Positions 23,364 through 31,415 of a stretch of 37,852 nucleotides of DNA are shown here, piece by piece. Under the pieces are notes generated by a model. That model saw nothing but the letters and a program-made list of their open reading frames with translations. It made no database searches and was not told where the DNA came from. Both the position numbers and the translations under genes were made by a program. Location: the NCBI GenBank assembly GCA_021809565.1, contig JAJZKG010000007.1, positions 1 to 37,852 on the forward strand, written 5' to 3'. The stretch is from a bacterium (GTDB lineage Bacteria; Patescibacteria; Dojkabacteria; JAKAPS01; JAJZLI01). Within the stretch, counting starts at the first letter, position 1; each line of letters begins with the position of its first letter.

Positions 23364-24109
23364 TATATATATTTTATCTTTATAAATCTATTTTGTCCAA
23401 ATTGATCTTTTATAATTTCTTTTCTTTTTTTTATATATTTTATTTGCCATGGATCTAACTCCAAAAATAGTACACCACTAAAATTTTTATTATTTAGATC
23501 TTTAATTAATTTGTTTATTAGATAAAGACCTTTTGATTTTGTAAAAAGAGCAATATGAGGTTCATAAAGGTATACAGATTTTGCTATTTTCTCTTTTTTA
23601 TTTATATCTATATAAGGGAGATTGGCGAATATACAATCAAATTTTGATACATCAATATTAAATATAAGGTCCGATTGTATTATGGGAATTTCTAAATCCC
23701 CTAAATTCTTATAAGCAATCTTTATTGCATTTTGTGAGATATCTGACATTGTTACATTTATATTTATATATTTTCTCTTTAGAGTTATCCCCACAGCTCC
23801 TGATCCACATCCAAGATCTAGTACTGATTTATATAAAGATAAATAAGGTATGATAGTTTCAGTTTCTTTACGTGGAATTAATACATTATTGTCTACATAA
23901 AAAATTTGATTTTCAAAATATGCAGAATTTAGTATATACTCTATTGGTTCTTCATTATCAAGCCTTTTCTTTAAATCCAGGTATTTTCTCTCTTCAAGCT
24001 TTGATAATGTATATTCAGGGTTATGTATTTTTTCATTTTTGATTATGGATTCTAGTAAAGATTTATATTCTACGTTGTTTTGTTTTAATATATCAATTAC
24101 TTTGATCAT
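23363..24109 (-). CDS. prmC: Release factor glutamine methyltransferase, 248 aa
   Basis: It methylates the Gln of the GGQ motif in peptide-chain release factors. SAM-binding motif I is VLDLGCGSGAVGITL, and the catalytic NPPY-type motif appears as NLPYID (Asn-Leu-Pro-Tyr), a variant with Leu at position two. The N-terminal helical domain with EPIEYILN is typical. The gene overlaps the end of prfA, its substrate, by 17 bases, the usual prfA-prmC coupling. It is slightly shorter than average. Confidence 0.93.
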   Translation of the reverse strand: MIKVIDILKQNNVEYKSLLESIIKNEKIHNPEYTLSKLEERKYLDLKKRLDNEEPIEYILNSAYFENQIFYVDNNVLIPRKETETIIPYLSLYKSVLDLGCGSGAVGITLKRKYININVTMSDISQNAIKIAYKNLGDLEIPIIQSDLIFNIDVSKFDCIFANLPYIDINKKEKIAKSVYLYEPHIALFTKSKGLYLINKLIKDLNNKNFSGVLFLELDPWQIKYIKKRKEIIKDQFGQNRFIKIKYI

Positions 24110-25115
24110 AATTATCCCTTACAAGATCTATAAGTTCTTGCAGTTTACCCCTTTCGAATATATCTTGGATATGAAAATTCATTTGTTTCCCTAATCTGTG
24201 ATCTGTAACACGATCTTGAAGAAAATTATATGTTCTAATTTTTTCTGATCTTTTACCACCTCCCATTTGTTCTTGTCTAAGTTTAGAATCATTTTTTAAT
24301 TTATCTTCTTGATTTTTTAAATATAATCTTGACCTTAAAACTTCTATAGCATTTTCTTTATTTTGTAGTTGTGAGCTAGTCTTTTGTGAAGTTGCCATAA
24401 TTCCAGTAGGAATGTGTACTATTCTTACAGCTGATGAAGTTTTATTTACATGTTGCCCTCCAGCTCCAGATGCTCTGTAATAATCAATCTTTAGATCTTT
24501 ATCGTTAATTTCAAAATCTGATTTTTTTACTATTGGAAGTATTACTACTGATATTGTTGATGTATGTATTCTACCACTACTTTCAGTTTTAGGTACACGT
24601 TGTACTCTGTGTACTCCGCTCTCATATTTAAATTCTCTATATACAGAACTACCTTTTACCTCAGTTACTAACTGTTTTATACCTCCACTTTGATCATATA
24701 CTATATCCACTACCTCTTCTCTCCATCCTTTATCTTTTATATATCTTTTATACATTTCATATATCTCTCTAGCAAACAATGATGCTTCATCACCTCCTGT
24801 ACCAGGTCTTATTTCAAGAATTATATCTTTCTGATCATACTGACCTTGACCTTTATATTTGTTTTCTATACTCTGAATTTTAAGCTTTAAAGTATTGTTT
24901 TCCTCTTCAATAATATCTTTAAGGCTCAGATCTTTGATTTCATTGTTTTTCAATATTTCTTTTTTTAATGATTCAACTTCCTCAAAATCCTTTATAAAAG
25001 ATTTAATTTCATTGTATTCATCAATAATAGAATTTATCTCTTCTGGATTATTCTGTATTTTATTTTCAAGTATAGGAAGTCTATCCTTAAAGTTTGTATA
25101 TTTTTGGAAATCCAT
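24093..25115 (-). CDS. prfA: Peptide chain release factor 1, 340 aa
   Basis: RF1 ends translation at UAA and UAG. The GGQ loop is at about residues 219-221 (RASGAGGQHVNKTSSAVR). The stop-reading PxT tripeptide is P175-K176-T177 in RVQRVPKTESSGRIHTS, which separates it from RF2 (SPF). EIRPGTGGDEASLF is also diagnostic. It is a little shorter than E. coli RF1. RF2 is not in the window, but TGA stops here imply it exists elsewhere. It lies in the rpmE-prfA-prmC-alr operon. Confidence 0.96.
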   Translation of the reverse strand: MDFQKYTNFKDRLPILENKIQNNPEEINSIIDEYNEIKSFIKDFEEVESLKKEILKNNEIKDLSLKDIIEEENNTLKLKIQSIENKYKGQGQYDQKDIILEIRPGTGGDEASLFAREIYEMYKRYIKDKGWREEVVDIVYDQSGGIKQLVTEVKGSSVYREFKYESGVHRVQRVPKTESSGRIHTSTISVVILPIVKKSDFEINDKDLKIDYYRASGAGGQHVNKTSSAVRIVHIPTGIMATSQKTSSQLQNKENAIEVLRSRLYLKNQEDKLKNDSKLRQEQMGGGKRSEKIRTYNFLQDRVTDHRLGKQMNFHIQDIFERGKLQELIDLVRDNYDQSN

Positions 25116-25127
25116 GATATTTGATAT

Positions 25128-25436
25128 CTATTTGGTCTGATCCAGTGCCTGCATCATTTCTCTTAGAGTCAAAGGAGTAGTTCTTTTTTGTACTTTTTCT
25201 ACCACCTTCTCTTGCATTTTTTTATTGGCCTTTATTTTCTGTGCAGACGCTGTCCTTGCTGTAAATTTCTTAACTCTGTTTGCAGTGTCAACAATCTTTT
25301 GTTCTCCTGTATAGAAAGGGTGACATGAAGAACAAAGCTCAACAGTCATAGAAGATACTGTAGAACCAAAAGTCATAACGTTACCACATGAACATGTTAC
25401 TTTTGCTTGTACATAATTAGGATGTATACTTTTCAT
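25128..25436 (-). CDS. rpmE: Ribosomal protein bL31, 102 aa with long C-terminal tail
   Basis: The core [19 protein letters not shown] followed by [16 protein letters not shown] is the zinc-binding (C+) form of bL31, with CxC and CxxC pairs. The normal family length is about 70 residues; here a basic, Lys/Thr/Gln-rich tail adds about 30. An upstream in-frame ATG at 25472 would add 12 residues. I reject it because the family starts MK-x-x-IHP and an extended -10 box lies inside that stretch. Confidence 0.92.
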   Translation of the reverse strand: MKSIHPNYVQAKVTCSCGNVMTFGSTVSSMTVELCSSCHPFYTGEQKIVDTANRVKKFTARTASAQKIKANKKMQEKVVEKVQKRTTPLTLREMMQALDQTK

Positions 25437-25452
25437 AGCTTTTATTATATCA
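25437..25452 (-). promoter_or_regulatory. Extended -10 promoter of the rpmE-prfA-prmC-alr operon
   Basis: On the minus strand TGATATAAT (25452-25444) is followed by seven bases, AAAAGCT, and the rpmE ATG at 25436. The box is identical to that of rnpB. Because rnpB shows an eight-base gap between the box and the transcript start, the rpmE mRNA should begin at the A of its ATG, that is, leaderless. Confidence 0.65.
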
Positions 25453-25560
25453 GACGAATCTACTTTGAGCAATTATCTTTATGTGTTACTACATCATACT
25501 TAAGATGAAAAAGTTACTATACATATGAGACTCTTAGATGTATATGACCCGTACATAAGA

Positions 25561-25589
25561 TTGAAGTTATATTTTTGTTTTGATATACT
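25561..25589 (+). promoter_or_regulatory. Promoter of the MBL-dnaB pair, leaderless spacing
   Basis: TTGAAG (25561-25566) and TATACT (25584-25589) are spaced by exactly 17 bases, with TGA preceding the -10 (extended). Six bases, CATGGC, separate the -10 from the ATG at 25596. No Shine-Dalgarno is possible in such a short leader. Confidence 0.6.
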
Positions 25590-25595
25590 CATGGC

Positions 25596-26270
25596 ATGTA
25601 TAATTCAGTCACGGTATCATATTTAAAACATGCATTTTTCAAATTATCAGATAAAAAGACCACTGTATTTATAGATCCATACTCTAAAATAGGGAATCTT
25701 AATCCTCCGAAGCTCTCAGATAAACCTGATATTATTGCAGTTACACATGAGCATCCTGATCACAATAATAGGGAGTATGCTACGGATAAAACATATGTAG
25801 TGTCTAGTCCTGGAGAGTATGATATAGCAGAAGTATCAATTATTGGTGTTAATTCTTTTCATGACAAGTCGAAAGGTCAAGATAGAGGTATGAATACAAT
25901 GTATTCTATAAACTTTAATGGAGTTAATTTTGTTCATCTAGGGGATTTAGGTGATATACTTGATAACTCTCAAGTTGAAGATTTAGGCGTTGTTAATGTT
26001 TTATTTATTCCTGTAGGGGGACATTATACTATAGATGCAAAGGATGCAGTTAAAGTTATTGAACAATTAAATCCTAATATTATTGTCCCAATGCACTATA
26101 AAGAGAAGGGAGATACTCAAAGCCCTCTTGCATTTATTGATGATTTCCTAAATATCTTTCCTGCTACTTCCTTGGAAGTAGAAACATTAGAAGTGAATAA
26201 AACAGAATTTCAAGATGAAGATTTTGAAACTAAAGTTATTTTATTTAAGGATTCAGATCCAAGAGTTTAG
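25596..26270 (+). CDS. UlaG-like metallo-beta-lactamase-fold hydrolase, 224 aa
   Basis: A short MBL-fold protein of the UlaG/YtkL type. The metal-binding HxHxDH motif is VTHEHPDHNN (about residues 50-59), with later ligands in VHLGDLGD and VPMHY. PVGGHYTIDAKDAV is characteristic of the UlaG-like group. The general role is metal-dependent hydrolysis of a cytoplasmic substrate, which remains unknown. The gene is separated from dnaB by 40 bases on the same strand. An imperfect hairpin spans its stop codon (about 26257-26280). Confidence 0.88.
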   Translation: MYNSVTVSYLKHAFFKLSDKKTTVFIDPYSKIGNLNPPKLSDKPDIIAVTHEHPDHNNREYATDKTYVVSSPGEYDIAEVSIIGVNSFHDKSKGQDRGMNTMYSINFNGVNFVHLGDLGDILDNSQVEDLGVVNVLFIPVGGHYTIDAKDAVKVIEQLNPNIIVPMHYKEKGDTQSPLAFIDDFLNIFPATSLEVETLEVNKTEFQDEDFETKVILFKDSDPRV

Positions 26271-26310
26271 ACTCTAGGATTTAGGTTTGAATGATTAAGG
26301 ATTCATATAA

Positions 26311-27630
26311 ATGGAGAGAATTCCACCACAAAATATAGAAGCAGAAGTACTAACTCTTGGTGCAATTTTGATTAATAAAGAATCTTTACTTGATGTTATT
26401 GAATTTTTACGTCCAGAACATTTTTATAATAATGCAAACAAGGAAATATATACATCTGTTTTAGATCTATTCGGGGAAGGTCTTCCCATAGATTTATTAA
26501 CTCTCAAATCAAATCTTAAAAAGAGAAAAATGTTAGAAAAGGTTGGTGGAGATGTTTACTTGGCTGGTTTAATGGAGAATACTTCACTGTCATCTTCTGC
26601 TGTACATTATGCTCAAATAGTGAAAGATTTATATATAAGACGAGAACTAATAAAAACTGGTTCTGATATAGTAGATTTATCTTTTAGAGAAGATGTGAAA
26701 ATACAAGATGTTATTAATGAATCTGAAAAACATCTTTTCAACGTTTCATCTTCAAATATAAAAAGTGACTTTGTTCCAGTGAAAGATTTATTATCTGAAA
26801 GTTATAGGAAGGCTGAAGAAATAGAGGAGAGTAGAGATAAACTTCGTGGAATTGTGTCTGGATTTGTTGATCTTGATAATATTCTTGGAGGTTTTCAAGA
26901 ATCAAACCTTATAATAGTAGCAGCTCGTCCTTCAGTGGGGAAAACTTCGTTTTTACTTGATATAGCAAGAGATGCAGCTTTAAGTTCAAAAAAGAATATT
27001 GCAATGTTTTCTTTAGAGATGTCTTCTGGAGAACTGACAGATCGTCTAATCTCTAGCCAAGTTGGTATAAATTTATGGGATTATAGAATGGGACATATTG
27101 ATTCATCAAAATTAGAAAAACTTGCAGATTCTATGGGTAGATTATCTGAGGCAAATCTTTTTATTGATGATACTCCAGGACAATCCATACTTGAGATGAG
27201 AACAAAAGCACGTAGATTAAATATTGAAACAAAGATAGATATGATTATTGTTGATTATCTACAACTTGCTGTAGGTGTAAATACAGAAAATAGGGTACAG
27301 GAAGTTTCAGAAATATCTAGATTCTTAAAGAATTTAGCAAGAGAACTTAAAGTTCCTGTCATAGCGGCTAGTCAGCTTTCACGTGCAGTTGAAACACGTA
27401 CATCACGTAGACCTCAACTTTCTGATTTAAGGGAATCAGGCGCTATAGAACAAGATGCAGATGTTGTTATATTTCTAGATAGAGAAGAGCTCTATGATTT
27501 TGATACAGAAAGAAAAGGTATAGCAGATGTCATTATTGCAAAACATAGAAATGGCCCTACTGGACAAGTAGAATTGAAGTTTGTAAAAGAACAAGCTCAA
27601 TTTGTTAATCTTTCAAAAAGAAAAGAATAA
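26311..27630 (+). CDS. dnaB: Replicative DNA helicase DnaB, 439 aa
   Basis: This hexameric 5'-3' helicase unwinds DNA at the replication fork. The N-terminal helical domain starts IPPQNIEAEVLTLGAIL (about residues 4-20), which is diagnostic. The RecA-like ATPase has Walker A AARPSVGKTSF (about 204-214), Walker B MIIVDYLQLA and the DnaB motif LSDLRESGAIEQDADVV. No intein is present, and the length is normal. There is no Shine-Dalgarno before the ATG. It ends 34 bases from a convergent gene. Confidence 0.97.
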   Translation: MERIPPQNIEAEVLTLGAILINKESLLDVIEFLRPEHFYNNANKEIYTSVLDLFGEGLPIDLLTLKSNLKKRKMLEKVGGDVYLAGLMENTSLSSSAVHYAQIVKDLYIRRELIKTGSDIVDLSFREDVKIQDVINESEKHLFNVSSSNIKSDFVPVKDLLSESYRKAEEIEESRDKLRGIVSGFVDLDNILGGFQESNLIIVAARPSVGKTSFLLDIARDAALSSKKNIAMFSLEMSSGELTDRLISSQVGINLWDYRMGHIDSSKLEKLADSMGRLSEANLFIDDTPGQSILEMRTKARRLNIETKIDMIIVDYLQLAVGVNTENRVQEVSEISRFLKNLARELKVPVIAASQLSRAVETRTSRRPQLSDLRESGAIEQDADVVIFLDREELYDFDTERKGIADVIIAKHRNGPTGQVELKFVKEQAQFVNLSKRKE

Positions 27631-27664
27631 ATTTCCAATAGAACTTTACTTGTTAGTTAGAGTT

Positions 27665-28450
27665 TTATTTTGAAGAAGATGACATGTGCGGTATATTAAA
27701 ACGATTTTTAATATTAGTGTTAAATAAAAACCCATATGTCAAAATTCCAAAAATCAATACAATGAAGGTAATTAGTGATAAAGCTGTACCAGATGGACTA
27801 AAGAGAAGACCTGGTACCTGTATTGCGCCCCCACCTAAAATTATGATAGATAATATTCCCAAAAGAATTCTACCAGGGTCATGACCTTGACGACCTTTAC
27901 GGAACATTAAAAATCCCATAAGCCAAAGCACCCCAATCCCAATAAGAACTCCTCCAAACACCACAAGACCCAGCATACCTATAACACCTAATCCTAAGTT
28001 AGGAGTAGTTGCCATGGTTACAATAGCAAACCCTACTAGTAACACACCCAAAACAGATGACATGATTCCTATGAATAATGATGTCCATTTGCAAAACTGA
28101 TATAGGAATATCGTCCCATTTAGATGAGTTTCTATACTGGATGAATTAGAACTAGATGTTAGTGTACTATTTGGTAAATTATTTCCATTATTTAAATTTG
28201 CTGGACCTGTATTCTGTACTGGTACACTGTTTGGGTTTACTTTCTGAGAATAAGGATCTGTCATTTGCGCATCATATGAAGAGTTGTTTGAATTTAAATT
28301 CATTTGAGGATTTAATATATTGGGTTCTTCTTGAGGAACATTGTTTACTTCTGAAACTGGATCTACTACTGGTTCTGTAACAGGTTGAGGAGTAGTTACA
28401 TTCAGATTACTCTCATCAACATCATCATTAGGCACTGTAGTGTTATCCAT
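27665..28450 (-). CDS. Multi-pass membrane protein with disordered N-terminus, 261 aa
   Basis: Residues about 1-110 are low-complexity and rich in Asn, Pro, Ser, Thr and Val (likely disordered). About four transmembrane helices follow (roughly 120-150, 155-183, 195-215 and 222-245), with a cytoplasmic loop FRKGRQGHDPGR between the second and third. This design, a Pro/Asn-rich tail plus four hydrophobic segments, resembles DUF4190/TM2-like small membrane proteins but I cannot assign a family. It is encoded alone, convergent with dnaB and divergent from recA. Confidence 0.7.
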   Translation of the reverse strand: MDNTTVPNDDVDESNLNVTTPQPVTEPVVDPVSEVNNVPQEEPNILNPQMNLNSNNSSYDAQMTDPYSQKVNPNSVPVQNTGPANLNNGNNLPNSTLTSSSNSSSIETHLNGTIFLYQFCKWTSLFIGIMSSVLGVLLVGFAIVTMATTPNLGLGVIGMLGLVVFGGVLIGIGVLWLMGFLMFRKGRQGHDPGRILLGILSIIILGGGAIQVPGLLFSPSGTALSLITFIVLIFGILTYGFLFNTNIKNRFNIPHMSSSSK

Positions 28451-28535
28451 ATATTTTGATAATTTATATCTTGGATCCAGATCCTTGCACTAATACTATA
28501 TTTTTCTAAATTTTATGTCAATATATTTTTTAATC

Positions 28536-28544
28536 TGGTATAAT
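28536..28544 (+). promoter_or_regulatory. Extended -10 promoter of recA
   Basis: TGGTATAAT at 28536-28544 is an extended -10, 28 bases before the recA ATG, predicting an untranslated leader of about 20 bases. A second AT-rich box, TATATA, sits close to the ATG and could drive a leaderless form. No LexA-type palindrome is visible. Confidence 0.5.
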
Positions 28545-28572
28545 AAATCAATAACATTATATATATAAATCT

Positions 28573-29595
28573 ATGGCTAAAGGAGAAAATACTAAAATTG
28601 CAGATATGAAAAAGGTGGATTTCAATAAGGATGAAACATTAAAAATTGCTCTAGATCAAATCGAAAAACAATTTGGTACTGGGTCTGTTATGAAGCTTGG
28701 AGATAGACCTCAAGGAAAGATGGATGTGTATAAAACGGGAGCTATATCTTTGGATTATGCATTAGGAGTTGGAGGGATACCTAGGGGTAGGATAATAGAA
28801 ATATATGGACCTGAATCTTCTGGTAAAACTACTTTGGCCCTTCATATTATAGCAGAAGCACAAAAGGCTGGAGGAAAAGCAGTATATATTGATGCAGAGC
28901 ATGCTTTAGATCCTAATTATGCAAGAAGAATTGGAGTTGATATAGATAATCTCTTTTTGTCTCAACCAGATTATGGGGAACAGGCTTTAGAGATTACTGA
29001 AACACTTATACGTTCAGGATCAATAGATGTTGTTGTGATAGACTCAGTAGCAGCATTAACTCCTAAATCTGAGATAGAAGGAGAGATGTCTGATTCATCA
29101 ATAGGATTGCAGGCAAGATTGATGTCTAAAGCAATGAGGAAACTAACCTCAATCTCAGCTAGATCAAATTGTACTGTTATTTTCATAAACCAATTGAGGA
29201 TGAAAATAGGAGTGATGTTTGGATCTCCAGAAACCACAAGTGGTGGTAATGCTTTAAAATTTTATTCATCAGTAAGGATTGATGTTAGAAAGAAAGAAAA
29301 AATTACAAAAGGGGATGCTGTTATAGGGCATGTTGTGCTTGCTAAGGTTGTTAAAAACAAGGTAGCTCCTCCATTTAAAGAAGCATCTTTTGATATAATT
29401 TTTCCTGATGGAATATCACGTGAAAGTGCTCTTATTGATACAGCTCTAACTTTAGGAGTTTTAGAAAGATCTGGGGCTTGGTTTAAAATGGGAGATACTC
29501 AGCTTGCTCAAGGCAAAGATGCTATGAAAGCACTTCTTCATGATGATGAATCCTTATATAAAAAAGTTGAGGAAGAAGTAAGATCAAAGATGTAG
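28573..29595 (+). CDS. recA: Recombinase RecA, 340 aa
   Basis: RecA forms filaments on single-stranded DNA and drives strand exchange. Walker A is GPESSGKTT (residues 79-87), followed by [19 protein letters not shown]. Walker B is [10 protein letters not shown], and the L1/L2 regions include [24 protein letters not shown]. The length is normal, with a shorter acidic tail than in E. coli. It begins a run of recA-recJ-RSH-def spaced by 10, 13 and -4 bases, likely one operon. Confidence 0.98.
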   Translation: MAKGENTKIADMKKVDFNKDETLKIALDQIEKQFGTGSVMKLGDRPQGKMDVYKTGAISLDYALGVGGIPRGRIIEIYGPESSGKTTLALHIIAEAQKAGGKAVYIDAEHALDPNYARRIGVDIDNLFLSQPDYGEQALEITETLIRSGSIDVVVIDSVAALTPKSEIEGEMSDSSIGLQARLMSKAMRKLTSISARSNCTVIFINQLRMKIGVMFGSPETTSGGNALKFYSSVRIDVRKKEKITKGDAVIGHVVLAKVVKNKVAPPFKEASFDIIFPDGISRESALIDTALTLGVLERSGAWFKMGDTQLAQGKDAMKALLHDDESLYKKVEEEVRSKM

Positions 29596-29605
29596 CATTT
29601 TTTAT

Positions 29606-31402
29606 ATGGCTCAATGGAAATTATACCCTAAAATAAAAGACCTAGGTCTGAAAGATCTGGATCTAAAGGATTTAAATTCAAAATATATGTCTTTATATAA
29701 AGATTTAAATTTGGATGAAGTTATAGTCCAGCTTTTATATAATAGAGGTATATTAAAAAATGACACTACTCCTGAAGATTTAAAAGCTTTTCTTTATGAT
29801 GAGATAGATCCTTCAATATTAAAAAAGAGAGACCCTTATAAATTTAAAGATATGAAACGTGTTGTTACGAGAATAAAGAAGGCTGTAAAGTCTACTGGAT
29901 CTAGGGAAAAAATACTGATTTATGGTGACTATGATGTTGATGGTATATGTGCAACCTCAATTTTGTGGGATTTTTTATATAATAAAATGAAAGCTGATGT
30001 AAGACCATTTATCCCATCTAGGTTTGTAGATGGATATGGACTTAATAAAGATCAAATTGAAAAAGCTTCTAAAGAAGGTATAACTCTCATTATAACTGTA
30101 GATTGTGGGATTAGAGATGTAGAAAATGCTAAAATTGCTAAAGATCTTGGTATTGATCTTATAATTTCAGATCACCATTTACCTCCAAAAACTCTCCCTC
30201 AAGCATATGCAATAGTACATCCTTTGATAGGGTATAACTATGCAGATTTATGCGGTGCAGGGGTTGCATTGAAAATTGTAGAAGCATTAGCTAAGGATTC
30301 TAAATATGAAAATTTTGATATAAGTGAATATTATGACCTTGCTGCTTTAGCTACTGTTTGTGATGTATCTAATCTGACTTTGGAAAATAGAACAATTCTA
30401 AAAAGGGGACTTAATGTTATTAATATGAGAAAGCGAAAGGGATTAGATGCACTTATTAGTGTATCTGAAATTGATAATATTGATGTTTATAAAATAGGAT
30501 ATATATTAGGTCCTAAAATTAATGCTACAGGAAGGTTATATGATGCATTGGATGGAGTAAGGTTATTAAATACACAAAATAGAGAAGTTGCAGAAAAACT
30601 ATCTAAAAAATTACATGGTATGAATATTGAAAGACAGAATTTAACATTTCAAGGTGTGGAAAAAGCTAAAACTAAAATTAGTAAAGATGATTTTTTTAAT
30701 CTTGTTTATGATGATATGTGGCATGAAGGTGTTGTTGGTCTTATAGCAGGGAGATTAACATCTGATACTGGAAAACCTACTATTGCACTAACTAAAAAAG
30801 GTGATGTATATATAGGATCCGGAAGATCAGTGGATGGGTTTAATATTGTTGAAGCACTTGATCAATTTTCAGATATTTTAGAGGCATATGGAGGGCATGC
30901 AGCAGCTTGTGGTTTAAAGATAAAAAAGGAAAATATAGAAAAATTGCAGATTGGACTCAATAAGCTCGCTGAAAAATATTTTAATGGATCTTCTAATAAC
31001 TCTAGGTTTAAAAATAAAACTTCAAGTATTGAAAATGATTTTAAAATAATTTACATAGATAAGCAGTTAGTACTAGGTGATATAACTTTTGATTTTCTTA
31101 ATAAAATAAAAATCTTAGAACCCCATGGTAGAGGTAACTCTACACCTATTTTCAAAGTTGCTGGGGCTGAAGTGCTATCAGTGTTTAACATAGGTTCTAA
31201 GGATAACTTTGTAAAAATGAAGATTACAGACAAAAATTCAGGGAATGTATTTGATGCTGTATGGTTTTCATCTATCTATAAACCAGACCAGATCATAAAT
31301 TTCTCATATATTGATATTGCTTTCACTCTGGAGGACAATATATGGAGGGATAAACATACTCTTCAGCTTAAAATTGTTGATTTAAAACCACATATAGTTT
31401 AA
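29606..31402 (+). CDS. recJ: Single-stranded-DNA exonuclease RecJ, 598 aa
   Basis: RecJ degrades single-stranded DNA 5' to 3' in recombination and mismatch repair. The DHH phosphoesterase motifs are present: GDYDVDGICATSIL (about residues 107-120), VDCGIRD, and SDHHLPP (about 188-194). The DHHA1 domain includes YGGHAAACGLKIKKE. An OB-like C-terminal part ends the protein. The length is typical of a compact RecJ. The N-terminus has a Leu/Lys/Asp-rich repeat, DLGLKDLDLKDLNSK, of unknown meaning. Confidence 0.95.
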   Translation: MAQWKLYPKIKDLGLKDLDLKDLNSKYMSLYKDLNLDEVIVQLLYNRGILKNDTTPEDLKAFLYDEIDPSILKKRDPYKFKDMKRVVTRIKKAVKSTGSREKILIYGDYDVDGICATSILWDFLYNKMKADVRPFIPSRFVDGYGLNKDQIEKASKEGITLIITVDCGIRDVENAKIAKDLGIDLIISDHHLPPKTLPQAYAIVHPLIGYNYADLCGAGVALKIVEALAKDSKYENFDISEYYDLAALATVCDVSNLTLENRTILKRGLNVINMRKRKGLDALISVSEIDNIDVYKIGYILGPKINATGRLYDALDGVRLLNTQNREVAEKLSKKLHGMNIERQNLTFQGVEKAKTKISKDDFFNLVYDDMWHEGVVGLIAGRLTSDTGKPTIALTKKGDVYIGSGRSVDGFNIVEALDQFSDILEAYGGHAAACGLKIKKENIEKLQIGLNKLAEKYFNGSSNNSRFKNKTSSIENDFKIIYIDKQLVLGDITFDFLNKIKILEPHGRGNSTPIFKVAGAEVLSVFNIGSKDNFVKMKITDKNSGNVFDAVWFSSIYKPDQIINFSYIDIAFTLEDNIWRDKHTLQLKIVDLKPHIV

Positions 31403-31415
31403 CCAATTTAAATAT

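Noticed and set aside
25437..25472. Longer rpmE start at 25472
   Set aside because: The added 12 residues do not match bL31 and contain the extended -10 promoter box; the family begins at the MK-x-IHPNY Met.
26257..26280. Imperfect hairpin over the stop of the MBL gene as a terminator
   Set aside because: ATCC-A-AGAGT / ACTCT-A-GGAT has an A-A mismatch and no T-run, and dnaB follows on the same strand, so termination is unlikely.
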